Counted from the first letter of the stretch, positions 1 through 9,110 are shown. The stretch is DNA of 64,000 nucleotides from Flavobacterium sp. I3-2 (GCF_013389595.1 NZ_CP058306.1:2294001-2358000), one strand, 5' to 3'. The notes: generated by a model from the sequence alone, not told the origin. Numbers and translations are program-made.

Positions 1-1
1 T

Positions 2-277
2 ACAAGAGATTATACAGCTGCAATTGTTGCTTTAGATAATTTTATGTTAGATTATCCAGGTTCAATTTATAAAGAAGATGCTCTTTTTTACAAATTTGAC
101 TCTGCTTATAAATTGGCAATAAATAGTGTGTATTCTAAAATGAATGATCGAATTCAAACTGCTATGAAAGCATACGAAGGTTTAGTGAATTATAACGGGA
201 ATACAAAATACAAAGAGAAAGCTGATAAAATGCTAACTCGTTTAGAAAAAGAATCAAAACAATTTTCAAATATTTAA
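2..277 (+). CDS. bamD: Outer membrane assembly factor BamD, C-terminal part (partial)
   Basis: The reading frame is open from base 2, so the gene enters from outside the window and only about 91 C-terminal residues are present. BamD is a periplasmic TPR-type lipoprotein of the BAM complex that helps insert beta-barrel proteins into the outer membrane. What is visible are helical TPR-like repeats (TRDYTAAIVALDNF, then YPGSIYKEDALFYK and a final helix rich in Lys and Glu), which match the BamD C-terminus in Flavobacteria. It lies 4 bases before rpoZ in the same strand, the usual flavobacterial order bamD-rpoZ-coaBC-porD-recN, which supports the call. The first ATG at 44 is internal. Confidence 0.8.
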   Translation, partial: TRDYTAAIVALDNFMLDYPGSIYKEDALFYKFDSAYKLAINSVYSKMNDRIQTAMKAYEGLVNYNGNTKYKEKADKMLTRLEKESKQFSNI

Positions 278-281
278 GGAA

Positions 282-611
282 ATGGACTTAAAGAAAACAA
301 CGGCTCCAGTAAATACTGTTACTTATAACAAAGATTTAATTGAAGGGCCAACAGGTAATGTTTACGAGGCAATTACAATTATCGCTAAAAGAGCAAGTCA
401 AATTAATGCTGAAATCAAAAAAGAATTGATTGAAAAATTAGAAGAATTTGCTACTTACAACGATAGTTTGGATGAAGTATTTGAAAATAAAGAACAAATT
501 GAAGTTTCTAAATACTACGAAAAATTACCTAAACCACATGCTTTAGCAGTTGAAGAATGGTTAGCTGGTGAGATTACTTACAAAGAAAACTTCAAAGATA
601 CTTTAAAATAA
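282..611 (+). CDS. rpoZ: DNA-directed RNA polymerase omega subunit (Rpb6 family)
   Basis: A 109-residue protein of the Bacteroidota type of RNA polymerase omega/Rpb6. Omega binds beta-prime and helps assemble RNA polymerase. The segment GNVYEAITIIAKRASQIN is the family core (a helix bearing the I-A-KRA-QI motif), followed by an acidic helix and a C-terminal KPHALAVEEWLAGEI segment typical of Bacteroidota versions. The start is 4 bases after bamD and the stop lies 7 bases before coaBC, so it is almost certainly translated from the same mRNA. Length and position are as expected for the family. Confidence 0.9.
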   Translation: MDLKKTTAPVNTVTYNKDLIEGPTGNVYEAITIIAKRASQINAEIKKELIEKLEEFATYNDSLDEVFENKEQIEVSKYYEKLPKPHALAVEEWLAGEITYKENFKDTLK

Positions 612-618
612 AACTTCT

Positions 619-1830
619 ATGTCAGTTTTAAGCGGTAAAAAAATAGTACTGGGAATCACTGGTGGAATAGCTGCATATAAAACGGCAACTTTAGTTAGAA
701 AATTTATAAAAGCAGGTGCACATGTCCAAGTGATCATGACACCTGCTGCTTTAGATTTTATTACTCCCATTACATTAGGAACTCTTTCTAAAAGACCTGT
801 TTATACTCAGTTTTTTAATAAATCGAATGCTGAAGGTGTTTGGAATAATCACGTTGAAATGGCACTTTGGGCAGATATGATGTTGATAGCTCCTGCTACT
901 GCAAATACGCTTTCAAAGATGGCAACTGGTGCTTGTGATGATTTATTAATGGCTACTTATTTGTCAGCTAAATGTCCTGTTTATTTTGCTCCAGCAATGG
1001 ATTTAGATATGTATGTACATCCTTCAACAGAAAATAATTTTAAAATCTTAGAAGGTTACGGCAATATTATGATTCCTGCTGAATCTGGAGAATTAGCTTC
1101 AGGTTTGTCTGGCCAAGGACGCATGGCTGAACCTGAAAATATAGTAGCTTTTTTGGAAAAAGATTTAGAAAAAAAACTTCCTTTAAAAGGAAAAAAAATA
1201 CTTGTTACGGCTGGTCCTACATACGAACCGATTGATCCTGTCCGATTTATAGGGAATCATTCAACAGGAAAAATGGGCTTTGATATTGCAGATGCTGCCG
1301 CAAGTTTAGGTGCAGAAGTACTTCTTGTTTCCGGACCAAGTCATTTGAGTCCAAAAAATAATCAAGTGAAAATTCATCGTGTATTTTCTGCTAAAGAAAT
1401 GTATCATTTTTGTCATGATAATTTTGATTCAGTTGATTCAGTTGTTGCTGCAGCTGCAGTTGCTGACTATCGACCAAAAGTTGTTGCAACCCAAAAAATC
1501 AAAAAAAATGATGAAACATTTACCATTGAACTAGAAAAAAATCCTGACATTCTAGCTTCTTTAGGAAAAATTAAAAAACAGCAGTATTTAATTGGTTTTG
1601 CACTTGAAACTGAAAATGAAATTGAACATGCCAAAGTTAAAATCACAAAAAAGAATTTAGATTTAATAGTATTAAATTCTTTAAATGATGATGGCGCAGG
1701 TTTTGGAAAACCAACAAATAAAGTTACCTTTATTGATAAAGATTTTAATATCTTTCCACAAGAATTAAAATCGAAAGAAGAAGTAGCTAAAGATATCGTT
1801 TCCAAAATCGTTCAATATTATGAAGAATAG
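619..1830 (+). CDS. coaBC: Bifunctional phosphopantothenoylcysteine decarboxylase / phosphopantothenate-cysteine ligase
   Basis: A 403-residue enzyme that makes 4'-phosphopantetheine for coenzyme A: the C-terminal ligase joins cysteine to phosphopantothenate and the N-terminal FMN domain decarboxylates the product. The N-terminal flavoprotein domain (about 1-180) shows GITGGIAAYK, the catalytic-His region NHVEMALWAD, APATANTLSK and the PAMDLDMY substrate motif. The ligase half (about 190-403) has GKKILVTAGPTYEPIDPVRF, NHSTGKMG and KKNDETFTIELEKNPDIL. Its end overlaps the next gene by 11 bases, which suggests coupled translation. Full length for the family. Confidence 0.95.
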   Translation: MSVLSGKKIVLGITGGIAAYKTATLVRKFIKAGAHVQVIMTPAALDFITPITLGTLSKRPVYTQFFNKSNAEGVWNNHVEMALWADMMLIAPATANTLSKMATGACDDLLMATYLSAKCPVYFAPAMDLDMYVHPSTENNFKILEGYGNIMIPAESGELASGLSGQGRMAEPENIVAFLEKDLEKKLPLKGKKILVTAGPTYEPIDPVRFIGNHSTGKMGFDIADAAASLGAEVLLVSGPSHLSPKNNQVKIHRVFSAKEMYHFCHDNFDSVDSVVAAAAVADYRPKVVATQKIKKNDETFTIELEKNPDILASLGKIKKQQYLIGFALETENEIEHAKVKITKKNLDLIVLNSLNDDGAGFGKPTNKVTFIDKDFNIFPQELKSKEEVAKDIVSKIVQYYEE

Positions 1831-2704
1831 CATTTATTTTTGTTTTTTATTTTTATTTACCAATGTAATTTTCGCACAAGAATTAAATTGCACGGTTCAA
1901 ATAATCGCTGACAAAGTTCCGCAAACTAATAAACAAGTTTTCACAACATTAAAATCGGCTATGACTGATTTTATGAACAATACGCAATTTACACCTATCA
2001 ATTTTTCGAGAGAAGAACGTATTGAGTGTAATTTAATATTGGTTGTTGAAACTTTTGAAAACAATGTAGTTACAGGAACTTTACAAGTTTTGTCAACGCG
2101 ACCTGTTTATGATTCAAATTATAATACACAAATCTTAAATTTCAAAGACAATCAAGTTACTTTCCGATACATTGAATTTGAGCCATTAACCTATTCAGAT
2201 AATACTTTTAATGGTGATTTAGTTGGTATAATGTCTTTCTATGCAAATTTAATGATTGGATTAGATAGCGATTCATTTGAAAAATTATCAGGATCACAAT
2301 ATCTTCAAAAAGCAAATAATTTTGTTTTATTAGCACAACAATCGGGTAGTGTGGGATGGAAATCGAGCGAAAAAACAATCAACCGTTATCATCTAATTAA
2401 TGATATACTTTCAAATCAATTTGTTTCATATCGCGAAGCACTTTATGATTATCATCGTTTAGGATTGGATGAGATGATTTCTAAACCTGCCGAATCTAAA
2501 GTTGTTATTTATGACGCGATTGCTAAACTTGAAAATAATCATAAGATTAGGCCAAATGCCATTCCAACCCGAGTGTTTTTCGATTCAAAAGGAGATGAGA
2601 TTGTTTCTGTTTTCTCAGCTGGACCAGAATTCAAAAAACAACAAATTGTCGATTTATTAAACAAAGTTTATCCATTTCTAAGTGGAAAATGGAATAAAAT
2701 TTAA
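1820..2704 (+). CDS. porD: DUF4835 family protein, PorD-like type IX secretion component
   Basis: A 294-residue secreted protein with an N-terminal signal peptide (hydrophobic FCFLFLFTNVIFAQ, cleavage likely after Ala-Gln). The rest matches the DUF4835 family that is annotated as PorD in Bacteroidota: ELNCTVQI after the signal, an FSREERIECNL segment, YIEFEPLTY, and a C-terminal PTRVFFDSKGDEIVSVF. PorD-type proteins are associated with type IX secretion and gliding, although the mechanism is not well defined. The gene overlaps coaBC and precedes recN, the arrangement usual in Flavobacteria. The family assignment is firm. The functional label rests on family knowledge only. Confidence 0.8.
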   Translation: MKNSIYFCFLFLFTNVIFAQELNCTVQIIADKVPQTNKQVFTTLKSAMTDFMNNTQFTPINFSREERIECNLILVVETFENNVVTGTLQVLSTRPVYDSNYNTQILNFKDNQVTFRYIEFEPLTYSDNTFNGDLVGIMSFYANLMIGLDSDSFEKLSGSQYLQKANNFVLLAQQSGSVGWKSSEKTINRYHLINDILSNQFVSYREALYDYHRLGLDEMISKPAESKVVIYDAIAKLENNHKIRPNAIPTRVFFDSKGDEIVSVFSAGPEFKKQQIVDLLNKVYPFLSGKWNKI

Positions 2705-2716
2705 TCTTCAAATCAA

Positions 2717-4369
2717 ATGTTAATTCATTTATCAATAAAAAATTACGCTTTAATAGCGTTTTCTTCTATCGATTTTTCTAACCAACTTTCAATTATTACT
2801 GGAGAAACAGGTGCCGGAAAATCAATTCTTTTAGATGCTTTAGGATTGGTTCTTGGAAAAAGAGCCGATTTAAACGCTTTGCGTGATAAAGAGAACAAAT
2901 GCGTTGTTGAAGCTCATTTTGAAATTTCGAATTATAATCTATCCAATTTCTTTGAAGAAAACGATTTAGATTTTGATGCAACTACCGTTTTACGTCGAGA
3001 GATTTTACCATCAGGAAAATCGCGTGCTTTTGTAAATGATAGTCCAGTTACTTTGGCTGTTTTGCAAGAATTAGGAACGTTTCTGCTTGATATCCATTCG
3101 CAGCATCAAACACAAGATTTATCAAATGAAAATCAACAAATTCAAATTTTAGATGTTATCGGTAATAATCAAAATTTAATTTTAGATTATCAGACCGAAT
3201 TGACAAATTATAAAGCAAATAAGAAAAAGTTAATCGAACTTCAAGAAGAACAAAAAGCACTTTCTAAAGAACAAGATTACAATTCTTTTTTGTTGGAAGA
3301 ATTGTTGGCTGCTGATTTAAAGTTGGGTGAACAAGAAATTCTTGAATCTGAATTAGAGAAGTTAAGTAATGTTGAATTTGTTCACGAACAATTCGAAAAA
3401 TCTACAGCAATTTTATCTGACGAACAATATGGAGTTATTAATTTATTGAAAGAATTAAAAACGTCTTTACAGAAAGTTAGTCCAATTGATACAGCGTATC
3501 ATGAATTATTTGAACGTGTTCAAAGTGCAGAAATTGAGTTAAAAGATGTTTTAGATGAAGTTGAAAATCAAACTGAAAAATTGATAAAAGACCCAGTTCA
3601 ATTAGAATTGATAAACGGAAAATTACAGCAAATTTATGCACTTCAGAAAAAGCATTATGTAAATTCAATCGATGAATTATTGATTATTCAAGACGAATTA
3701 AATGCAAAAGTTTTCAAAGTGGAAGGCTTGTCTGAAGCTATTGAAAAATTAGTTCAAGCCGAATTGATTTTTGAATCGAAATTAAATGATTTAGCGAATC
3801 AAATCCATCAAAAACGAATGGAAATTATTCCTTCATTGATTGAAGAAATTAAAGCGATTATAAATCCGCTTGGAATGCCAAATGCCAATTTTAAATTTGA
3901 ATTAACTCCAACAGATAAATTTTTATCAAACGGAAAGGACCATATCGAATGGTTGTTTTCTGCTAACAAAGGTACGGATTTCGGAATTTTGAAAAAGACA
4001 GCTTCGGGTGGTGAAATGTCGCGAATCATGTTAGCTATAAAAGCAATTTTAGCAAAATATTCAAATCTTCCAACTATTATTTTTGATGAAATTGACACGG
4101 GAGTTTCTGGTGATGTTGCTAACAAAATGGGAGAAATCATGAAAGAAATGAGTCAAAATATGCAAGTCATGGCAATTACGCATTTGCCTCAAGTGGCTTC
4201 AAAAGGACATCAACATTTCAAAGTTTCTAAAGACCATAATTCAGACCAAACGGTTTCAGAAATCAAATTACTTTCTAAAGAAGACCGGATTAAAGAAATT
4301 GCACAAATGCTTTCTGGTGAGAATATTACAGACTCTGCGATTTCACACGCTAAAGAATTATTGAATTAA
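2717..4369 (+). CDS. recN: DNA repair protein RecN
   Basis: A 550-residue SMC-like ATPase that acts in double-strand break repair. The N-terminal half-ATPase has Walker A GETGAGKS near residue 30 followed by LDALGLVLGKRADL. A long central coiled coil (about 160-360, many Glu/Lys/Leu heptads) follows. The C-terminal half carries the ABC signature TASGGEMSRIMLAIK and Walker B IIFDEIDTGVSG, then the H-loop AITHLPQVAS. Length is usual for RecN. It starts 12 bases after porD and is probably the last housekeeping gene of the operon; the archaemetzincin-like gene begins 7 bases further on. Confidence 0.95.
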   Translation: MLIHLSIKNYALIAFSSIDFSNQLSIITGETGAGKSILLDALGLVLGKRADLNALRDKENKCVVEAHFEISNYNLSNFFEENDLDFDATTVLRREILPSGKSRAFVNDSPVTLAVLQELGTFLLDIHSQHQTQDLSNENQQIQILDVIGNNQNLILDYQTELTNYKANKKKLIELQEEQKALSKEQDYNSFLLEELLAADLKLGEQEILESELEKLSNVEFVHEQFEKSTAILSDEQYGVINLLKELKTSLQKVSPIDTAYHELFERVQSAEIELKDVLDEVENQTEKLIKDPVQLELINGKLQQIYALQKKHYVNSIDELLIIQDELNAKVFKVEGLSEAIEKLVQAELIFESKLNDLANQIHQKRMEIIPSLIEEIKAIINPLGMPNANFKFELTPTDKFLSNGKDHIEWLFSANKGTDFGILKKTASGGEMSRIMLAIKAILAKYSNLPTIIFDEIDTGVSGDVANKMGEIMKEMSQNMQVMAITHLPQVASKGHQHFKVSKDHNSDQTVSEIKLLSKEDRIKEIAQMLSGENITDSAISHAKELLN

Positions 4370-4376
4370 TTCATTT

Positions 4377-5012
4377 TTGATGAAGTTTTATATTCTCCTT
4401 TTAATCGGAATATTATTTATTAGTTGTGGTAAAAAGCAATCTAAAGTAATTACAGGTGAAACGACGGTTTTAATTAAACAGTACAATGGATTTGATGCTA
4501 GTGAAGTCGATTCTCTTTCTTCGATTTTACAAAAATTTTATGGTGTAAAAATCGTAATTGCATCAAATCAAGAACTATATCCAAAAGCTTTTATCAATGT
4601 GAAATCGCCTCGTTATAGAGCCGATAGTATTATAAAATTTCAAAAAGCAGCGCTTAATGATTCCATTAACTATGTTCTCGGATTAACTACTAAAGATATT
4701 TCGACTTCCAAAAAAGATAAAAGCGGAAATGTTTTAAAACCTAAATATAAGTATCAAGATTGGGGAATTATGGGATTGGCTTATTGTCCTGGAAATAGTT
4801 GTATTGTGTCTTCTTTTAGATTGAAAACTAAAAATGCAACGATTTATATGGATAGATTAAAAAAAGTTACTGTTCATGAATTTGGGCATAATTTGGGATT
4901 GCCTCATTGTCCAAATAAAAAATGCGTTATGACAGATGCTGTAGAAACTGTGAGCACTATCGATAACGCAAATTTAGAATTATGTAAAGATTGTAAATTA
5001 AAACTGAATTAA
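4377..5012 (+). CDS. Archaemetzincin-type zinc metalloprotease, predicted lipoprotein
   Basis: A 211-residue protein with a lipoprotein signal (LLIGILFISCGK, lipidated Cys near residue 17) and a perfect archaemetzincin metal motif at about 167-206: HEFGH, then NLGLPHC, four residues, CVM, seventeen residues, C and CKDC. In archaemetzincins the three His bind catalytic zinc, Glu is the base and the four Cys bind a structural zinc. It is therefore predicted to be an active protease anchored in the cell envelope. Most characterised archaemetzincins are cytosolic, so export is unusual. It ends converging on the maleate isomerase gene, overlapping it by 4 bases at the 3' ends. Substrate unknown. 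A start one codon later (a second Met) is equally possible. Confidence 0.85.
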   Translation: MMKFYILLLIGILFISCGKKQSKVITGETTVLIKQYNGFDASEVDSLSSILQKFYGVKIVIASNQELYPKAFINVKSPRYRADSIIKFQKAALNDSINYVLGLTTKDISTSKKDKSGNVLKPKYKYQDWGIMGLAYCPGNSCIVSSFRLKTKNATIYMDRLKKVTVHEFGHNLGLPHCPNKKCVMTDAVETVSTIDNANLELCKDCKLKLN

Positions 5013-5761
5013 TATTTTCCGCTTAATAAACTTCCACCAATTGGAGCTTTAGCTTCAATACCTAATTTTTTCATCATTTCGTAAGTTGTACAAACGGCTG
5101 CCGATGTAACCGGAATTCCAATCTCTTTTTCGATTAAATCAATCGCTTCCAACGAAGGCATTTGCACACAAGCCGAAACGACCAAAACATCAATTCCTGT
5201 TAAATCTAATTGTTTGTAAATCTCTAAAAGATTCATCGGATTTTGAGCAGCAACTTCTAAATTATCCGGAATTTCTAAAGCAATACTTTCCTTAACTTTA
5301 ATGCCTTGATGTTCGATATAATCGACAACCATGTCCGTCAAAGGACGCATATACGGTGTAATTACCGAAATAGTTTTTGCTCCTAAAACCTTCAAACCGT
5401 TAATCAAAGCACCCGCAGAAGTTACAATCGGAGTAGGGAAGTCGTTTTTAATCGTTTCTTGATGCAAGTTGACTTCAGAAACACAATGATAGCCGCGCCC
5501 CATGCTCATAATCGCAACCAAACAAGCGTATCCCATAACATCGACGTGAGCGTCTGATAATTCGGTAGCGCATTTTAAACTCATCGCGTCCATCGCTTCC
5601 AATTCTTCTTTCGTAACTTTTTTCATTCGCATTCTACTCGAATGAAACGTAAATTTTTCAGGCAAAATCGTTTCTCTTGCCTTAAAGATTGCCGGAATTT
5701 CGGTTTCCATTGTTACATTCGACGACGGCACAATTTGACCAATTCTATATATTTTTTTCAT
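5009..5761 (-). CDS. Maleate isomerase (Asp/Glu racemase superfamily)
   Basis: A 250-residue enzyme of the Asp/Glu racemase superfamily matching maleate cis-trans isomerases, which turn maleate into fumarate. Two catalytic cysteines sit in GYACLVAIMS (C80) and SACVQMPS (C198), the spacing seen in characterised maleate isomerases. PSSNVTMETEIP at the N-terminus is also typical. It is the last gene of the minus-strand aromatic operon and would complete the gentisate route by direct hydrolysis of maleylpyruvate to maleate. A 113-base gap holding a repeat separates it from the FAH-family gene upstream. An arylmalonate decarboxylase is the main alternative but fits the context less well. Confidence 0.85.
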   Translation of the reverse strand: MKKIYRIGQIVPSSNVTMETEIPAIFKARETILPEKFTFHSSRMRMKKVTKEELEAMDAMSLKCATELSDAHVDVMGYACLVAIMSMGRGYHCVSEVNLHQETIKNDFPTPIVTSAGALINGLKVLGAKTISVITPYMRPLTDMVVDYIEHQGIKVKESIALEIPDNLEVAAQNPMNLLEIYKQLDLTGIDVLVVSACVQMPSLEAIDLIEKEIGIPVTSAAVCTTYEMMKKLGIEAKAPIGGSLLSGKY

Positions 5762-5773
5762 TTTCTATTTTTT

Positions 5774-5867
5774 GGGCGTTACCCTTCGGGTCGGGCTTTT
5801 CGTTCCAATCTTAAAAAGGTTTTGTAAAAAACCTTTTTAAGGATTTCACTTCAATCCCTAACGCAAG
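5774..5867 (-). repeat. Interspersed inverted repeat, copy A, with strong internal hairpin
   Basis: An element with inverted ends GCGTTA/TAACGC that fills the gap between the maleate isomerase and FAH genes. Read on the minus strand it begins GCGTTAGGGATTGAAG and ends GCCCGACCCGAAGGGTAACGC. Inside it is a 14-bp perfect stem (CTTAAAAAGGTTTT at 5810-5823, its complement at 5828-5841). Copies with the same ordered blocks occur at 29759-29832 and, more diverged, at 17048-17152. Function unknown; it may act as an intergenic RNA hairpin or a non-autonomous mobile element. Confidence 0.7.
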
Positions 5868-5874
5868 CTTCTAG

Positions 5875-6783
5875 TTATATTTCTTTTACCGTATTAATTA
5901 ATGTTCCAATGCCTTCAACATAACATTCCATCACATCGCCATCTTTCATCCATTCTTGTGGATTTCTTCCGGCACCAACTCCGGCTGGAGTTCCTGTTGC
6001 GATGATATCACCAGGTTCAAGAGTAAAAACAATGCTCAAATCTTCAATCAAATCATTAACATTAAATAACATAAATTGCGTGTTCGAATTTTGTTTTTCA
6101 ACTCCGTTTAATTTCAATGATAGATTTAAGTTATGCGGATTTTCAATCTCGTCTTTAGTGATTAAAAAAGGTCCCATCGGTGCAAAAGTATCTTGCCCTT
6201 TAGAAACAATCCATTGGCCTTCTCTACGACAATCTCGAGCCGAAATGTCGTTGATAATTGTATAACCGAAAACATAATCCAACGCATTTTCTTTAGCTAC
6301 ATATTTTCCTTTTTTACCAATTACAACAGCCAATTCAACTTCCCAATCTAATTGTTGGGTTAAGTTAGCATTTAATAAAACGTCTGTATTAGGACCTGTA
6401 ACGGTAGTTGGTGGTTTTGAAAAAATGATTGGTTTTTGAGGTAATTTTCCTGTTGTATCTAAAGTTCTTGCACTTTCAGCAACGTGTTCTGTGTAATTTA
6501 ATCCAATTCCGATGATGTTTTTTCTTGGTTTTGGAATTGGCGCCGTGATTTGAATGTCGTTAAAATCGTAGCTAATTTCGTTTAAATCATTTTCAGAAAC
6601 GTCTTCAAGTAACGAATGGATTTCATTAATTACCTCGATTCCCATATCAATTAATTCTAATAAATTATCAGGCAATGGAAAATTAGTTAATTCTCCAAAA
6701 TCTTCTAAATCTACCGCTTTATTGTTGTGAATAAAAGCCGCTCTTGGTTCGTTATCTGAAGTTAAATAAGTTAATAGTTTCAT
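5875..6783 (-). CDS. Fumarylacetoacetate hydrolase family protein, probable maleylpyruvate/fumarylpyruvate hydrolase
   Basis: A 302-residue FAH-family C-C bond hydrolase. After an N-terminal beta domain the catalytic domain starts at PRKNIIGIGLNYTEHVAES, with the metal-ligand region DWEVELAVVIGKKGKYV, then NDISARDCRREGQW and GDIIATGTPAGVGAG near the end. In a cluster with gentisate 1,2-dioxygenase and maleate isomerase, the likely substrate is maleylpyruvate, cut to pyruvate and maleate. No maleylpyruvate isomerase gene is present in the operon, which favours direct hydrolysis. Its ATG overlaps the stop of the upstream retropepsin gene (ATGA), so the two are translationally coupled. Confidence 0.85.
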   Translation of the reverse strand: MKLLTYLTSDNEPRAAFIHNNKAVDLEDFGELTNFPLPDNLLELIDMGIEVINEIHSLLEDVSENDLNEISYDFNDIQITAPIPKPRKNIIGIGLNYTEHVAESARTLDTTGKLPQKPIIFSKPPTTVTGPNTDVLLNANLTQQLDWEVELAVVIGKKGKYVAKENALDYVFGYTIINDISARDCRREGQWIVSKGQDTFAPMGPFLITKDEIENPHNLNLSLKLNGVEKQNSNTQFMLFNVNDLIEDLSIVFTLEPGDIIATGTPAGVGAGRNPQEWMKDGDVMECYVEGIGTLINTVKEI

Positions 6784-7973
6784 TGTTTTGGTGTTATTTT
6801 TATTTTTTTAATTTGATTGTCTTTTGATTTGATTTCTATTTCGTGTGTCGGATTATTTTGACGAAATTCTTTTAATTCTAAAATTTTACACAATTCGATT
6901 TCATCTATTTTATATGGACCAACGCTGATAATTTCATCGCCATATTGCATTTGATTGTGATAAGTTTCATCCCAAACAAATCCAACAACAAATTGGTTAT
7001 TTAACATCGTTGGAACATAAATCGGAGCAGGTTCTTTCAATGTGATTTTGGAATCGGCTTCGAAATAAAACTTTTTATTTTTGAAATCAAGTGTCATATC
7101 TCCATATTTTAAAACATCAAATCCAATTCTTGAATTTCCGTCTTCGGATGTGTTGGTAATAACGTTTGTAAATTGTGTGTCATTAATTTTAAAATAGTTG
7201 GTTTGAAGCAAATATTGTGTTTCACTTTTTCCTGCACCAAACAAACCAACACTTCCAGTTCCGTTTGCAGTTGCTAAAATTTTAAAAAAGTTATCGTTTT
7301 TTAATATATTAAATGCTCGATTTGATATTTCATAAAAACCGCCCATTCCGGTGTCAATCATTAATTCTTCTGTTCCTTTGTGATTTTCGTCGTTTAAAAA
7401 ATCGATTTTTATATAAGGCGACATTTGGTCTCCAACCAATTTTAATTTTGAAGATTCAACTTTTAAGTTCAGATTTTTAACTTTATCAGTAATCCAAATT
7501 TTTTGTTGTTTTACACTGATTTTTAATGCAGCATTTTTAAAGAAATTGCTTCCAAGTAAACCATCAATCTTATAACATTTTAATAATGGATGTTCGTTTA
7601 TATCTTGAATTAAAACCGTATTATTTTCTGATGTTAAATTACCTAATTGTATAGTATTTAGAATTCCGATTTTTAGATTTCCTACATTGTTATTAGCGTC
7701 TTTAACAGAAATTGTTTCTATTTTTTTTAGACCAACTTTATTTGCAACTTGTTCAGAAATTAAATTGGGCGCACCTGTATCTAACATAAATCGATAAGTT
7801 TCATTACCAATTATAATAGGAACAACAATTTTATCATGAACAATTTCAAAATTTATCTCCTCAAAATAATTGGTTTGACTAATTTTTCCTTTGTTATCTT
7901 TTAGTCCCTGTCCATAAAAAATATGAATCGAACAAATAAAAATAAATAAAAAGTATAAAAATCTGTTTTTCAT
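6780..7973 (-). CDS. Secreted retropepsin-like aspartyl protease with PDZ-like C-terminus
   Basis: A 397-residue protein with a signal peptide (FLYFLFIFICSIHIFYGQ). It has two aspartyl-protease half-sites, MLDTGAPNLIS in the first third and MIDTGMGGFYEIS in the middle, and a final stretch with a PDZ-like pattern (YGDEIISVGPYKIDEIEL). It belongs to the broad family of Bacteroidota aspartyl protease/PDZ proteins whose substrates are mostly unknown. It is embedded between gentisate dioxygenase (2-base gap) and the FAH-family gene (4-base overlap), although an exported protease has no obvious step in the pathway. It may serve envelope uptake of the substrate or be a passenger. Confidence 0.75.
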   Translation of the reverse strand: MKNRFLYFLFIFICSIHIFYGQGLKDNKGKISQTNYFEEINFEIVHDKIVVPIIIGNETYRFMLDTGAPNLISEQVANKVGLKKIETISVKDANNNVGNLKIGILNTIQLGNLTSENNTVLIQDINEHPLLKCYKIDGLLGSNFFKNAALKISVKQQKIWITDKVKNLNLKVESSKLKLVGDQMSPYIKIDFLNDENHKGTEELMIDTGMGGFYEISNRAFNILKNDNFFKILATANGTGSVGLFGAGKSETQYLLQTNYFKINDTQFTNVITNTSEDGNSRIGFDVLKYGDMTLDFKNKKFYFEADSKITLKEPAPIYVPTMLNNQFVVGFVWDETYHNQMQYGDEIISVGPYKIDEIELCKILELKEFRQNNPTHEIEIKSKDNQIKKIKITPKQ

Positions 7974-7974
7974 T

Positions 7975-9084
7975 TTATTCCATTATTTGATGTCCATCAT
8001 TTTCTTCAAAAATACGTTCTTGATAAAGACCTAATTTTTCAATAACTGGTAAATCGTTAAACGAAAACAAACACGCATCTTCTGTTTCAGAAAGATTGTG
8101 ATGTTCGTGCCAAGCCCAAGACGGAACACAGAAAATATCACGTTCTTTCCAATCAAAACGTTTTCCGTTGATAATAGTAAAACCTTTTCCTTTGGCACAT
8201 TGATAGACAATTGAACCTGTGTGTTTGTGTGCTTTTCCTTTAAATCCTTTTGGAAGTAATTGAATCGAAGCACCCATCGTTTGCATCACATGGTCGCCAT
8301 TCATTGGATTGGTATATTTCATAATAATTCCATCAAACGGATTCGGTTCATTAACTTTTTCAGCTTCTAACAAAGCAGGATAAACCACTTTCCAAGAATA
8401 TTTGAATAATGGCGAATACGGTTTGTCCCATTCTTTATCAGGTGGAATCAATCCTGTTCCGCCGTAAGTCATTGGAGAATAATTAATCGGAGCAGCCAAT
8501 TCTTGAGTTCCTTCTAAAACCGCATAATCATTTGCTTCTAATGCATTCACTAACGGAATATCCAAACCATCTTGCCAAATACACGTTTTTCCGTTTGCGT
8601 CAACGCCATGTTCGTGCCAAGTGGAATTCGGTGTAATCACAAAATCATTTACTTCTAGTATGATTTTGTTTCCGTCAACAACCGTGTAACCGCCTTCGCC
8701 TTCCATAATAAAACGCAAAGCTGAAGCTTTATGACGATGTGCCGAAGTAAATTCTCCCGGACGTGTAACTTGAATTCCAGTGTACAACCAACCCACGGCT
8801 GCACTAACATCTTTACGATTATCATTAACCAAATAAACCACGCGACGACCTGCTTGTTCAGGAGTTACCAATTCGGAAGATTTCAATACTAAATGTCGTA
8901 ATGATTCGTATTTCCAAAACATCGGAATTGATTTACTTTTTGGTTCCCAAGGTTCAATATCGTTGGCAACCGTCCAAAGTGCCCCAGCGCCTAAAGTTTC
9001 TAATTCTTTATAATAAGCTTCGAGTTCTGGTGTGACTTGAACACGTGCTCTTCCGTAAATATCGTCTGAAAATTGTTCGTTCAT
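7975..9084 (-). CDS. Gentisate 1,2-dioxygenase (bicupin)
   Basis: A 369-residue bicupin iron(II) dioxygenase that opens gentisate (2,5-dihydroxybenzoate) to maleylpyruvate. The N-terminal cupin has the metal-binding His pair in SAHRHKASALRFIMEG (H116, H118) with a later TWHEHG. The C-terminal cupin repeats the pattern (GKAHKHTGSIVYQ and WAWHEHHN). Length and arrangement match the family. It lies between nitrilase (26-base gap) and the retropepsin gene. A ring-opening dioxygenase for a close analogue such as 5-hydroxyanthranilate or 1-hydroxy-2-naphthoate is possible, but the FAH-family and maleate isomerase partners point to gentisate. Confidence 0.88.
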   Translation of the reverse strand: MNEQFSDDIYGRARVQVTPELEAYYKELETLGAGALWTVANDIEPWEPKSKSIPMFWKYESLRHLVLKSSELVTPEQAGRRVVYLVNDNRKDVSAAVGWLYTGIQVTRPGEFTSAHRHKASALRFIMEGEGGYTVVDGNKIILEVNDFVITPNSTWHEHGVDANGKTCIWQDGLDIPLVNALEANDYAVLEGTQELAAPINYSPMTYGGTGLIPPDKEWDKPYSPLFKYSWKVVYPALLEAEKVNEPNPFDGIIMKYTNPMNGDHVMQTMGASIQLLPKGFKGKAHKHTGSIVYQCAKGKGFTIINGKRFDWKERDIFCVPSWAWHEHHNLSETEDACLFSFNDLPVIEKLGLYQERIFEENDGHQIME

Positions 9085-9110
9085 AATTTTATGTTTTTGT
9101 TGGTTGATTT

